Below, piece after piece: positions 1-9,724 of a stretch of DNA of 64,000 bases (positions are counted from its first letter, which is position 1; every line of letters begins with the position of its first letter). Origin of the DNA: Pelargonium x hortorum (taxonomy: Eukaryota > Streptophyta > Magnoliopsida > Geraniales > Geraniaceae). The DNA is taken from positions 1 to 64,000 of the forward strand of contig JAYMTJ010000043.1 in NCBI GenBank assembly GCA_036897525.1, read 5' to 3'. Position numbers and translations under genes: made by a program. A model generated the notes under the pieces. That model was given only the letters and a program-made list of their open reading frames with translations. It searched no databases and had not been told where the DNA came from.

Positions 1-101
1 TTAGCTAAGAAAAGATTGACTGTTTTGAAAAAAGGAGTCGAGCATAGATGCAAAATGAATCAAACGGAATTTAGCTAAGAAAAGATTGACTGTTTTGAAA
101 A
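1..101 (+). repeat. 31-bp exact direct repeat, two copies
   Basis: Positions 1-31 and 71-101 are identical; both begin TTAGCTAAGAAAAGATTGAC and end in TGTTTTGAAAA. The copies are spaced 70 bp apart start to start. The first copy begins at the first base of the window, so the repeat may be longer on the left or belong to a larger tandem array that the window cuts. Exact identity contrasts with the diverged repeats elsewhere and suggests a recent duplication. Confidence 0.95.
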
Positions 102-450
102 GTTATGTCCACTATAGTGTAAAAACAAGAAAAACGACATAAAGAAAGAAGAAAGACAATTTGTATTACCTGACTCACTATCTTGATCTATTTCTTAAAC
201 TCCTTTACCGACTTACAGAGCTTGCTTTCAATTTTCCCTCGACTGCAAAGGACTGGCTTTCGACTGACACAGTTGTTAGCATTCCTTCGACTGCTGATTC
301 ACCTTAATAACAAACCCGACTTACAAGAGCATCTTTGTAATAAGCTGTGTTTACTTGACCTGCAACAGTCGGCCAACGTTTCTAGCAGAAGGAGTGCTTG
401 GAAAGATTCAACTCTCCGTTCTTATCCTCCCACTACATAGAACATAAGGT

Positions 451-467
451 AAGCTTGCTTAGACTCA
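451..467 (+). repeat. 17-bp dispersed repeat, copy 1 (copy 2 at 9012-9028)
   Basis: AAGCTTGCTTAGACTCA is present exactly at both places, 8.5 kb apart. The first half, AAGCTTGCTTA, is also found at 3322-3332 inside GTAAGCTTGCTTAC, whose reverse complement occurs at 3900-3913. It is a small member of the shared vocabulary of the texture-1 blocks. Confidence 0.8.
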
Positions 468-494
468 TAGAACTACTAGAACATTAACTTCTAT

Positions 495-530
495 ACTAAG
501 ACTTATAAAGACTAAGACTTATAAAGACTA
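495..530 (+). repeat. 16-bp tandem repeat, about 2.25 copies
   Basis: The unit ACTAAGACTTATAAAG is repeated head to tail at 495-510 and 511-526, followed by ACTA. The two full units are identical. Confidence 0.9.
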
Positions 531-595
531 ATAGAATATCTATAATCGACCTCTATTACTTACTAGCTACATATTAACTCCATTAGCTAGGATCA

Positions 596-760
596 ACTAT
601 CTCTCTTTCTTATTGCTCTAGCTACAGATACTGCTCTTACTCTGGTTAGTACAGCTGCTATGGTTAGGTCTAGTGCACTTATGCAAGGGCTATGGTTCAG
701 TCAACAACGACTGTTATGGCTTATGCTATTGCTTTGGCATGCTTGGTCTAGTGCTATGGG
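596..760 (+). repeat. Family B copy 1 (CTG/CTC-rich element)
   Basis: Rich in words such as GCTCTAGCTACAG, CTGCTCTTACTCTGG and GCTATGGTTAGG. The same words in similar order occur at 5855-5995, 7040-7200, 43035-43215 and 43500-43650. No reading frame is conserved between copies, so this is treated as a degenerate low-complexity dispersed repeat rather than a gene. Confidence 0.55.
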
Positions 761-1320
761 TGTTCCCAGTCAGTATGCCAAGCAAGTAGGTTGGTTAATA
801 GAAGTAGGAAGAGAGGCTTGCCTATCTTTCATTAGCTAGCTAACTAAGCCAAAGCGAGTGCAGAGAGCAAGTGCTGCTAGCTATAGGCAAGGAAGATATA
901 GTCGGTGTTGCTCTTTCTGACGGTGTTGCTAGCAAACCCAGTCGAAGGTCGGTCATGGATGGAAGCCGGTACTAAGGACACTCACTAGCAGGCCGAGGTA
1001 GTTGGTCGGAGGGAACTGATCATGGGTACTGTTGCTATGAAGGAGAGTTGGCCAGAGGTCAAGCAAGAAGGTAATGAAAGGCAAAAAGTGTCACAAGAGA
1101 GTTAGTTTATGAAAGTATACAGAAATTCGTGTTAAAAGATCTAGAGCTTACTTTTTCTTTTACCTTAGCAAGCCCTTCCAATAAAGAAAAGAAGGGGTTT
1201 TGTAAGTAAATTAACTATAGGTGCACAGCTTAAGCTTACTTTGCTTACTTTTAAAGTACAAGACTTTAGATATACAGCGCGGTTTATTAGGACTTCCGTA
1301 CATTGGGTACTCGCCGGGGT

Positions 1321-1360
1321 TTAGTATAATAAATAGCAATCGATCGTGGGTAGGCTTTCG
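1321..1360 (+). repeat. Degenerate repeat shared with 20495-20520
   Basis: AGTATAATAAATAG followed by an AT-rich step, GATCG and GGG..GGCTTT occurs here and again near 20497-20520 with small gaps. Texture-1 DNA and a small texture-1 island share it. The match is short and diverged. Confidence 0.4.
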
Positions 1361-1393
1361 TATGGGAAAAAGGAGGATCCAGAATGATAGTGC

Positions 1394-1413
1394 CAAATTG
1401 TACTCTTTTCTTG
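1394..1413 (+). repeat. 20-bp dispersed repeat (second copy 1973-1992)
   Basis: CAAATTGTACTCTTTTCTTG is identical at 1394-1413 and 1973-1992, and similarity continues weakly downstream (CAACTTT / AAACTTT then a TATAGA/CATAGA step). A related piece, CACACTTTAAAACCTCATAGA, lies near 4001-4022 and matches the continuation of the first copy (AAACTTTCAAACCTCATAGA). Confidence 0.8.
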
Positions 1414-2204
1414 CAAACTTTCAAACCTCATAGAGAAAGAAAAAACAGGAGCCTCCGCTCTTTCGCTAGCATCTTTTATATCCTTTCCTTCTGCATTTCT
1501 TGAGACTTAGAATCAATCCTTAGAGCGCTATAATACCCTGTGAGAGCTATACCTCCTTACTTAGTACTTAGGATTGGGAGAGAGACTTCTAGGAGAAGAG
1601 AAAGACCTACGAGCTTCTTGTTAGGGTTGTGTACTTATTTTCTTACTCTTATTCTTATAGAGGGTTACTCGTGGCAAATACTCATTCTTTTCCTTTTTAC
1701 ACATCTATCTAAATAGAGGTATATAGCAAAAAGCTTATAGTGAGCCCTATATTTAGGGTGTCTTTCGGTTCCTTTTAATATTCTAAGTAGCATAGCCCAG
1801 TCAAGCTCTTAAGACAAGGAACCGGGTGACAAGGAAGCTACACTGGATAGGGTCTTTCGGAAGCACTCTCTAGTCGGTGTTGCTAGCAATGGCCCAAGGA
1901 GTCGGTACAGGCGATGGAAGACTCTCATGTCTGCTGTCAACCAAGACCCTCAGTTTGCGTGTTTTTCAGCATCAAATTGTACTCTTTTCTTGACAACTTT
2001 TCTACTATATAGAATCAGGTCTCATTTTAGCTTTGAAACAGGGAGATTGAAAGTGTATTAAACTTCATAGGTTAAAAGAAGATGGTTAAGCTGTCGATGG
2101 AAGCACTATCTTATCGGTAAAGTATTAGACAGAGTTTCTATTCAAGCTGTCTAAGAAGGAAGTGTAGGGAAGTAAGGAGGACAGTCGGTGGTACAGAGAT
2201 AGGA

Positions 2205-2225
2205 TCGAGCAGGCATTGACAGAGG
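2205..2225 (+). repeat. 21-bp dispersed repeat (second copy 2879-2899)
   Basis: The word starting TCGAGCAGGCATTGACAGAG is identical in the two places, 674 bp apart. About 25-40 bp downstream of each copy the word AGTTGACAGTGT or AGTTGACAGTCT follows, so the two sites are probably remains of a longer duplicated block. Confidence 0.8.
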
Positions 2226-3822
2226 CGACGAAGTAGGCTTTATAGAAGGAGAAGTTGACAGTCTAAGGTCGGTGTTGCTATGATGTGTTGCTAATCCGTT
2301 GAAAGTGAAAGGAAGTGTAGCATTGTTGCTTTGTTGCTAGTGTATTTAAGTTGTTAGATGTTGCTAAAGTAGGATAGTTGAAACAATACAACAAGTCAAC
2401 TTGCCTCTGGCAAAGAAGGTCAATAGAGAGTGCGGCGATTGGCAAAGAGAGGATTGACGAGTTAGGAAGATGAAATAGAATAGAAGATGTTACCACAAGC
2501 AAGGGATTTTGACTCCTAATCCGTATTCAGTCGACGGTGCTGATGGAGATGGTTAACTAGGAAGGTTAGGGAAGTTATGACCGTAGGAACAAGATCAATC
2601 TTGCGCTGCTAAAGAAGGAGTCTGTTACAGTTGTAGCTTGTGCGGAAGGAATAGCATCAATGAATTGGCATACATTGCACGCAAAGAGTACACAGCCCGC
2701 TAACAAAGACAAGAGGTTGTGCAGGAATGAAATGTAGTTAGGTTCAAGGAAGAGGTATCGAGAAGGGTAGAAAGGTTAGCCAGTGAGTAGGGAAGGTTAG
2801 GAAGAGATAAGTTGAGTACTGACAGGTCTTACTTCTTCCTAAGCCAAGCTGTTGAAGTCCTAAGCAAGTGAAAGCGGTTCGAGCAGGCATTGACAGAGGA
2901 GAAAGAGTTGAAGTTGACAGTGTATTAATTCCTTAGAAAGCTCTGTCTTTAACGGGAATGCTAGCTAGGCCAATAGCACTCGAAGGTCGGTACAGCCATC
3001 AATGGTACAGTCCTAACGTTGACTGTGTTGCAAGGAAGGTGAAGTAGAATAAGATTCGTGCATGGAATTGCCGCGGACGGTGTTCTTCATGTTCCTTCTT
3101 ATCGACGTTCTAAAGAAAGAGTGGATTTTCAGTTAGAAAGCGGATTTGTTAGCTAGTGTATGAATGAAAGTTGGTTTGGAGTTGCAGTCGAAAGAAAGGG
3201 AAGAAGAGGAATGGAAAGTTGTCAGTCGATAGTCCAGTTCCGATAGCCAGTGAAAGAAGGTGTTGTACTCTTATTAGGTTAATATGTAATATGAAACCGT
3301 AGGAAACGAAGTAGAGAATGTAAGCTTGCTTACTTATACCTAATGGAACTGACATTGACGGTGTTCAACAGTTGCTGATGGAAGAAGGATAGCCAATAGC
3401 TGTAGCAGGATGGTTAATGCTTGCCGGCTCTGATAGTGCAGTTTTGCTAAAGAAGGTGTATTTCACTTCCCTTGCTTAGCTGTCGAATCGAAGGTCAAGA
3501 AAGAGTTAATATCGACTGTTGCTAGAGGATTGAGTGGAAGAGATACTAAGAAAACCGTAGGAAACATAGTAATTCATCCTAAACCAACTAGCAAGTGTAT
3601 TAATTCTTAGGAAGATATAATATATTCACCTCCGGAAGTCAATAGAAATATTGCCGTCACCCTCTAAAGGAAAGCTAGTGTTGCTAATCTATCTAGACTG
3701 TGGTAGCGTCACTCTAGTGTTGTTGCTAATGAGCGTTCGGTACTGAAGTTGCTGTTGAAAGCGAACCAACAACTGCTATTGGCAAAGACAGTCATGACAG
3801 TGTTGTTTGCTAAAGCAAGCTG

Positions 3823-3837
3823 TCTTATAATATAAGA
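3823..3837. repeat. 15-bp near-perfect palindrome
   Basis: TCTTATA, one A, then TATAAGA forms a 7-bp inverted repeat with a single-base centre. It is AT-rich, lacks a GC stem and U-tract, and is not called a terminator. Confidence 0.6.
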
Positions 3838-3900
3838 ACAATTGAATGAACAATACTGACGCATTGCCTTTGTTTGCTACTTAATTGTTTAGGGTGAATG

Positions 3901-5119
3901 TAAGCAAGCTTACCTACGGTTTCTAATATTCTATTATCCTAAGAACCCGAGTTGCTTTGTGGGTTAAGCTATGGCACGCTTCTTCGCCCAAACAAGTTCT
4001 TGCACACTTTAAAACCTCATAGAAGAAGGTCAATGCAAGTTCTGGTCAATGGAATCTTCATCTTAATAGTCTTGTCTTCTCCCGGTACCTCTGTCTTTTG
4101 TGAGAGCTTTCTCATCTGTATCTGTAGCAAGTAAGCTCATTAACAGGTATAGCAGCACTCTCTCTTCTCTCTTTAGGGTCCGGTAAGGTAGTCATAGTTT
4201 GGTATTCCTTAGGTTTCTTTCTTATTTGTTGGAAGTCTTTACTGACTGAATACGTTTCAATGGGCTTGCTCTCGAATTGACTAACTAAGCAGCTAAAAGA
4301 GATTCTACTTTATTTACCTGGGAAGTTCTTCTTTCGGCATTAAGCACCGGATAGGTTGAAGAATCAATAGGCTCTATCCAGTTTGAGGATCGTGAACAAA
4401 GAAGGAATTTGTTAAGTAGTGGTAATATCTCAAATCGATTCTGGTCTGGATCCCGAGGTTTCCGTTGAAGCAGCTAGATAAGTATGAAAGTGATGTTAAG
4501 GAAGTAGGGCTAACGTGTAGAAGAGTATAGAACGGATTCCCTTGGCTTTGTTTCGTTGTAGCGCACTTCAGCAATAGCATTCAAATCCCTGCTACAGAAG
4601 AGAGAGATTCCAGTTCCTGTGATATAGAAAAGAGTCTAGCTATGCTTAACAACTTCCTTAACTTAAGAACTTCAGTCTTCCTTAAGAACTTCAGTCTACC
4701 TTAACAGGGCGTACGCTGGAACCTTAGCTTTGAATTGACTAAACTCATTATCTGGAACTTTCATTCTATAGAATGTCAATTTCTCGCTAGTTTAGGTGTT
4801 TACATTTGCATTTTGGAGTGGTTCTAGGATCATTTACTTGCATTAAGAATTATCTTGCCCAGTAAAGGTTTTACTAGAACTCATTTGCCTTTTAGAAGAA
4901 GACCTTGACAATCTCCCCTTACTGAAATGCCTACCCGTTAAAGCTGAAAGATAAAGACCTCTCGTAAAGGACATTCACTTGTTGAGCTTAGTCCTAATAA
5001 GAAGCCCTTGGAAAAGTAGACAACTTCCTTAGAAACCGCTTAATGCTGACTAGAAACTCCTTTGCAACCTGAATCCATCTAGGAAACTCTTTAGTGAGTG
5101 TCTATTGGGAAGTACTCCT
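3901..5119. other. Texture-1 non-coding stretch
   Basis: No gene is supported. Frames at 3952-4134 (60 codons) and 4374-4580 (68 codons) are at chance length. The stretch holds the 19-bp tandem repeat at 4662-4705 and otherwise only short words common to texture-1 DNA. Confidence 0.6.
4662..4705 (+). repeat. 19-bp tandem repeat, about 2.3 copies
   Basis: CTTAAGAACTTCAGTCTTC (4662-4680) is followed directly by CTTAAGAACTTCAGTCTAC (4681-4699) and then CTTAAC. One mismatch separates the two full units. Confidence 0.9.
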
Positions 5120-5172
5120 ATACATATAAGGAACTGCCTCTCCTTACTGATAAACGCATAGTACACTGAGGG
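5120..5172 (+). repeat. Family A copy 1 (body only)
   Basis: Family A is a dispersed repeat of about 100 bp defined by comparing sites in this window. In the orientation used here its body runs: TACATA-AAGG, an AGTCTCCTCTC-like block, GATAAGCTACATAGCAC, then a GAGGG-like end. This copy shows TACATATAAGG, CCTCTCCTTACTGATAAACGC, ATAGTACACTGAGGG. It sits directly before a second copy. Confidence 0.6.
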
Positions 5173-5238
5173 TAGACTAACTCCCATACTCATAAGGCAC
5201 TACCCTCTCTAACGATAAACAAAGAACCCATTGAGGAA
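5173..5238 (+). repeat. Family A copy 2 (body only, abuts copy 1)
   Basis: Shows ACTCATAAGGCAC, CCTCTCTAACGATAAAC and CCCATTGAGG in family order. With the preceding copy it makes a head-to-tail pair, which suggests that local tandem duplication is one way this family spreads. Confidence 0.55.
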
Positions 5239-5267
5239 GATCTCCTAAAACAAGAACGATACAATAC

Positions 5268-5291
5268 CTATCTATCTATCTATCTATCTAT
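5268..5291 (+). repeat. (CTAT)6 microsatellite
   Basis: Six uninterrupted CTAT units. Longest perfect tetranucleotide run I see in the window. Confidence 0.95.
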
Positions 5292-5677
5292 TCTATTTAG
5301 AACTACTATAAACCTAATACAACAAGAGCTACATAAAAGAGGAATCCCTAGTTAGCTTTACTGGTATACTGCTTAGTTAGGCCTATTTCCCGTCCTACTC
5401 AGGTATCCAGGTATAAGTCTCATCATACCCATATAACATAGAATAGAAAGATACAGAATCTAGCTCTCAAACAGGTAAAGAGCAAGGGACGAACCCAAAC
5501 TCAAACAAGTAAGCCAATTAAGGCAAAGAAAAAGAAGCCACTAGGTCAGAATCCGTACCATCCAACAGTGAAGCCGAAGAAGTCAAAGTCAGCTAGGTCA
5601 AGTAGGTCTTTAGATGTCGGTCAGTGTGTTATCCTGTCTACCCAATTCAGTACTACAAGAAGAGAACCTCGTAAACT

Positions 5678-5755
5678 AGACACTCGGTAAGATGGATTCC
5701 TTCTTATACATATAAGGTTCATAGACTCCGAGAAACCAAAAAACACAGTGAGGGA
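5678..5755 (+). repeat. Family A copy 3
   Basis: Contains ACTCGGTAAGATGGATTCC, TACATATAAGGTTCATA, GACTCC and CACAGTGAGGG in family order. It has the CTCGGTAA left end typical of the second head type. The GATAAGC block is eroded to an A-rich stretch. Confidence 0.5.
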
Positions 5756-6260
5756 GTACACCTTGAAAGAACAACTACATACTACTCTGTAAGAAACCTA
5801 ATACACTAACTAACAAACATAGGAATATAGTAGCTACAATAGATCCATGGTTAGCCTCCCTGGTTGGTATGCCCCCTTCCTTAGGCGCGTATATCCCTGC
5901 CTGCCTTTTGCTGCTTCTCCTACTGGTTGGTTAGGTCTAGCTGTGTCTCGCTACTGTTACTGCTAAGTCTCCCTCTGCTTCTGCTCCTAAGTGCAATACA
6001 TAGAGTACAGAATCTAGGTCTATGAAGTATAAGAATGAAAAAGAAGAGTAAGACATTTAAGATGAAGTCAAGTAAGTCGGTTAAAACTAAGAAGTCGATG
6101 AAAGAGAATCTAGTACAAGTCTAACAAGTAAGCCGAGTCAAAGAAAGAAGATAAAACAAAAGAAGTAAGCCAGTTAACCCAGTTAAGTCGAGTAAGTCAG
6201 CAGCATAAGAATCAGATGTTGGTAAGTGTAGTATCTAGGCTTACTCTAATGACTACTATG
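5756..6260. other. Non-coding stretch with family B copy
   Basis: No gene is supported. It contains family B copy 2 (5855-5995), then a purine-rich run with repeated AAGTCGGTTAA, AAGTAAGCC and AAAGAAG words at 6030-6200. Confidence 0.5.
5855..5995 (+). repeat. Family B copy 2
   Basis: CTGCTTCTCCTACTGG, CTCGCTACTGTTACTGC and CTCTGCTTCTGCTCC words follow the same style as the other family B sites. As at 43630 and 7190, the element ends near a GCTCCTAAG word and passes into purine-rich DNA. Confidence 0.5.
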
Positions 6261-6364
6261 CATAAAACCTCCTAAAAAGGAAGGTTGAGTCGGTAAGGTA
6301 TACGCACTCTTATTTGTATTAGGCTTCCATCCTCCAAATTGATAAACGCATAGCACAGTGAGGC
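6261..6364 (+). repeat. Family A copy 4 (full length, head type 2)
   Basis: Begins CATAAAACCTCCTAAAAAGG, continues GTTGAGTCGGTAAGG, TTAGGCTTCCATCCTCC, TTGATAAACGCATAGCACAG and ends TGAGG. All blocks of the family are present in order, so this is one of the better copies for defining its limits. Confidence 0.65.
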
Positions 6365-6507
6365 TGCTAGCTCTTAGGAAAGGGATTTTCCAGGTGTGAA
6401 AGCGGTCCTTTGTAAGTGTAGCTTTTAGACTCCCTGATTTAGGTTTTAAGATTCTGAAGTTGATGTGTCTATATAGTGTAAGGGTTTCCATTAGACTCTT
6501 ATGTCTT

Positions 6508-6606
6508 AACTTCCTAACCAGTCCTGGTGACTCGGTAACAAGGATTGACTCTTAACTCTCATAAGGTGAGTCTCCTCCTTAATAATAAGCTACAGAGCAC
6601 ATGAGG
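6508..6606 (+). repeat. Family A copy 5 (full length, head type 2; orientation reference)
   Basis: AACTTCCTAACCAGTCC, TGGTGACTCGGTAA, CTCATAAGGTGAGTCTCC, TCCTTAATAATAAGCTACAG, AGCACATGAGGG. The head matches the reverse complement of the copy at 46733-46833 (AACCTCCTAACC, TGGTGACTCGGTAGG). Similarity to 43319-43450 runs on past the end of the element to about 6660 (GAAGGAAACTC, then TGGATCAGTT, then AGAC), making a longer diverged duplication of about 130-150 bp. Confidence 0.7.
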
Positions 6607-7039
6607 GACCTAAGAGAAGGAAACTCTCTAAGACTAAGATGGATCAGTTCAGACTGATTCCCCTCCTTTACAATAGAACAGAATCCACTAAGCCAGTCTA
6701 ATACAATGAAGACATAGAACAGAAGAAACTAAGACTCTAACTATCTATCACTACTAAGACAAAGAAGGAATCCTAACTAATTAAGATACTCTATACTTAA
6801 TTGATACACCTTCCCTCCCTAACACAATAGAATACAACCAATACACTATCTATACTAGAATGAATGAAATAAACAACTAAAGTTTAGGCGCGGTAGCCCT
6901 AAAACCCCTCTGTTATAGTGCCTATAACACTAATAGAAATACAAATACAATATATCTAATACGGATTACTACCTATAGAATAGACTATAATAATAAAACT
7001 ATAACACATATCTAATACTTATTACTACTATAACTATCT
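6607..7039. other. Texture-1 non-coding stretch, A-rich
   Basis: No gene or RNA is supported. The first 55 bases continue the duplication shared with 43390-43450. The rest is AT-rich with repeated CTAATAC/TATAATAA words and no further repeat of note. Confidence 0.5.
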
Positions 7040-7200
7040 TATACTAAGACTATTAGCTTAGCTCCTAGGGAATACCTCTATACTAGCTACTCTTCTAGTT
7101 ACTCCTTCTCTACTAGCTTCTCCTCTTACTCTAGCTATGGTTACTGCTCTAGCTCTGGTGAGTACAACAGGTAAGCTCCTAGCTCTCATGAAAGAAGGAA
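7040..7200 (+). repeat. Family B copy 3
   Basis: CTAGCTACTCTTCTAG, CTCCTCTTACTCTAGC, TATGGTTACTGCTCTAGC and CTCTGGTGAGTACAACAGG resemble copy 1 (CTCTGGTTAGTACAGCTGC). After the element, AAGATGTTGGGTACTCTGT (near 7215) matches AAGATATTAGGTACTTTGT downstream of the 43500-43650 copy, so shared sequence extends beyond the low-complexity part. Confidence 0.6.
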
Positions 7201-7257
7201 TCCTAAGTCATAAGAAGAAGATGTTGGGTACTCTGTGGAGGTACTCATTAGACTATC

Positions 7258-7295
7258 AGAACACACCCTCCCTTCGCTCCAGTCGGGGCTACACT
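7258..7295 (+). repeat. Family A partial copy 6 (head type 1 only)
   Basis: ACCCTCCCTTCGCTCCAGTC followed by GGGG matches the reverse complement of the end of the 48802-48900 copy (CCAACTGGAGCGAAGGGCGGG). Only the GC-rich head is recognisable; the body is absent or lost. Confidence 0.5.
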
Positions 7296-7636
7296 TAAGT
7301 TACCTACCAAGAAGCCTATCAGAGATCTATCGGAGAAGTCCTATCTAAGCTAAAGCTCACCTCTCCTTGCCACCCAAGAAAGAGCAGTCGGTTTGTTTTC
7401 CATCTGTCGGTTGGTTTGTTTCTGATGGCAGTTTCTGTCTTAGTTGCTGATGGAATAGCTGCTGTGTTGGTAGCTTGCTTGTGTGTGTATTTTTTTATTT
7501 ATGATTATAAGTTCCAATTCATGTACAATATTTCTTTTGATGACACAACGAGAAAAAGGATATTTCAAGCTCTTACATTGGTATTAGTTTTCACAAAAGG
7601 GATGTGAAGTTTCCCAGTAGCTAAGGCTAATCGACT
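7296..7636. other. Non-coding stretch with a short near-duplication
   Basis: A near-repeat TCGGTTTGTTTTC / TCGGTTGGTTTGTTTC lies at 7388-7424. A 63-codon frame at 7416-7607 begins with a hydrophobic stretch but has no family match that I know, and its length is at chance level. Confidence 0.5.
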
Positions 7637-7657
7637 CTATCTTATAGAAACTCCTAA
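7637..7657 (+). repeat. Family D copy 1
   Basis: CTATCTTATAGAAACTCCTA plus A, identical to 15587-15607. Followed by ACTGTCC, as in copy 2. Confidence 0.8.
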
Positions 7658-8010
7658 ACTGTCCCTATAGTAAATACTAGACCTTTTTTAACCAGCTATC
7701 CTAGCCAACAAATCCTGGGTTCCATTAGCAAGAATTCAAAGCAATTCCTCTCCATCAGCTGGACTCGCAAGAGGAGTTATAGTTGGGTCCTAAGATCTAA
7801 GGAACCAGCTTTACAAACAAAGGGAAGGAATCTGTTTCTGTATATACTCTTCCCGGCCCAGACATAGATCTTGAGCTTCCATCAGCAACAGCTAACAAAG
7901 CACTGGTGGGTTTGTAGTTGGCTTACATTCACTGTCAAGAAATTCTATGAGTCCTTAGTCTGTATTCTGTGACTCCTTACCCTAACCCTAGAAAACCTAG
8001 CATGCAAACA

Positions 8011-8058
8011 AGAGATTCCTAAACAATCTATCTTATAGAAACTCCTAGGACTGTCCAC
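8011..8058 (+). repeat. Family D copy 2 (longest)
   Basis: AGAGATTCCTAAACAATC, then CTATCTTATAGAAACTCCTA, then GGACTGTCC. The whole 45-bp word order recurs at 43683-43724 with several differences, and the core recurs at 7637 and 15587. Confidence 0.8.
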
Positions 8059-8520
8059 CTTTAAGAAGGATTAGCCTTAGGCTCGCAAGGGCAGGAGAAA
8101 GAGTGGTTATTATAGTTCGGCTTAGTCAGTTCTATTCTTTTACTATCAATACAGATAGATCGGAAGAGTCCTCTCTCCAGGGATTCCTACCAACTCCTAT
8201 CTACACTAAGAACATGTTTGTTTTTGTTAGAGAGGTAAGCTTGTGTTAGAAAGGTATGAGGGTTAAGAGTGATACAGAATATAGTTCTAAAATAGAGTTC
8301 TAAGAAGGAAAGTTTTAACAAAGATAAAAGTCAAGTTAGGTTTTCTTCCAGATCCAGTTAACGAAGTCAATTACACAGGGGCTAAGGTAATACAATAAAC
8401 TAAGAGGGGTTTTCCTCTGCACTTTTGAGAAATTCAATATGTTTCCAGGTTTCCTCTAAGTCAAAGTTTGTGGTCCTAGTGTAAGTTTGTACTATACTGA
8501 CCACAATGAGTTAACCATCC
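8059..8520. other. Texture-1 non-coding stretch
   Basis: I see no gene, RNA or clear repeat. It carries GTTTGTTTTTGTTAG and AAGCTTGTGTTAGAAAGG words but nothing that recurs at length. Confidence 0.5.
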
Positions 8521-8596
8521 TCCGTAGATGTATGTACTCGTTATACTTCTAAGGTTTCTATACTCTTTAGCGATAAGGGCATAGAACACAAGAGGC
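8521..8596 (+). repeat. Family A copy 7
   Basis: GATGTATGTACTCG, TTCTAAGGTTTCTATACTC, TTTAGCGATAAGGGCATAG and AACACAAGAGG follow the family order. The GATGTATGTAC word matches the reverse complement of the CATACAT block in the minus-strand copies at 46-49 kb. Confidence 0.6.
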
Positions 8597-9540
8597 ATGT
8601 CCCTTAACAACTAAGTACTTTAAACTCTATTCCTAGCTACAACAAAGAGAATAAATCCTAAACTTAGGTATATACTTTCAACTCTAAGGAATCCCTTTAC
8701 TTTACCCAGAATACAAGACTTCCGCTAACAAAGAAGAAAAAAGAACTAAGGCAATTAAGAGAATCCTCCTACGAAGGTTTATTACACTATAGACTTATGG
8801 CTAAGGAAAGCTCTTCTTCTAGCTAAGCCTGCTACAACACAGAATACATTTTCCTGTAGAACTTTAGGTTAGTAATGTACTCTCAACTTCAAAAGGAAGA
8901 ACCTTTTCTTTACAAAACCCCGAATACAAACCAAGAGTTCCAATTATAGACATTTATCGGATTCCTAAACATCCCTTCAAAAGAGTAAAGACTTAAAGAC
9001 ACTCCAAAGGCAAGCTTGCTTAGACTCAGTTTCGAATACATTCCTGTTAGCCTGCTTACTAAAGAGCTTCCAAGCAGAGGATCTTTCTAGTTCCAGATGT
9101 GGAAGTAACTCAAAAAAAGTTACTGCAAACAAAGGATTTTGATTAGAATTAGTACACCCAGAAAAGTACCTAAACCCTGGTTTTGTAAATTCATTTCAAG
9201 AAGTTTACAACGGAGGTAAAGCACTAGTAAACTCCTGCTATACCATCACAATTCTTTCATTTGTTGCCTACAAGGAATTACTGCTAAGAAACCTTTAGTT
9301 AAATATGTCAAAAGCGTGTACCGGTTCTGGAAATGTTGAAGTTTACCTTGGTCGATACCTGTTAAATTCCTAAAGTTTTTGGATTACTTACTTCCCCTTT
9401 GTTAATCTAGGAATACTGGAAAGCACTCACAACCAAATAAATAACTAAATATTATGGTATAGCCCGTTTGTTAACTGTTTATGAGGGAAAATATTAAAGA
9501 TACTGACTTTGCTGTTGATCAAGGCTATTTACATTCTACC

Positions 9541-9598
9541 AAATAGGTAACCTTCTCAAAGAGAATAACCTCTATAGAGATAGAATAACCCCAAGCAC
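9541..9598 (+). repeat. 55-bp diverged dispersed repeat (partner 11678-11735)
   Basis: AAATAGGTAACCTTCTCAAA, GAGAATAACCTCTATAGAG, ATAGAATAACCCC here against AAATAGGTAACCATCTCAAA, GAGAGTAACCTTCATCAAG, ATACTAATCCCC at 11678. The alignment is nearly gap-free. Function is unknown; both copies lie in texture-1 DNA. Confidence 0.75.
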
Positions 9599-9702
9599 TA
9601 TAAAATACTACGTACTCCAGCGGCTTATGATAGAACTGCCGCCTGCCCTTGTTATGAACTGATACCCTTTTAGTAAAAGACTTCCTATAAATAAGATTCT
9701 AT

Positions 9703-9724
9703 GAATACATAAAGAATACATAAA
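9703..9724 (+). repeat. 11-bp tandem duplication
   Basis: GAATACATAAA twice, head to tail, identical. Confidence 0.85.

Larger units (their letters stand above)
102..595. other. Texture-1 non-coding stretch
   Basis: No gene is supported here. An 85-codon open frame at 183-440 has no recognisable domain and a length expected by chance. The stretch holds a 16-bp tandem repeat (495-530) and, at 451-467, a 17-bp word (AAGCTTGCTTAGACTCA) that recurs exactly at 9012-9028. Confidence 0.7.
761..3900. other. Family C zone: GGTGTTGCTA-rich non-coding DNA
   Basis: No gene is supported. The stretch reuses a small vocabulary many times: GTCGGTGTTGCTAG (near 900 and 1875), CGGTGTTGCT (near 2270), GTGTTGCTAAT (near 3680), GAAGGTCGGT, GTTGACAGTGTATTA and AAACCGTAGGAAAC (3293 and 3552). 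The pieces are out of phase and spaced irregularly, like an old repeat array broken up by insertions and point changes. Reading frames at 1221-1433, 2278-2502 and 3149-3355 match no family I know. Confidence 0.55.

Noticed and set aside
7976-7992. Telomere-like ACCCTAACCCTA
   Set aside because: Only about one and a half units; no array.
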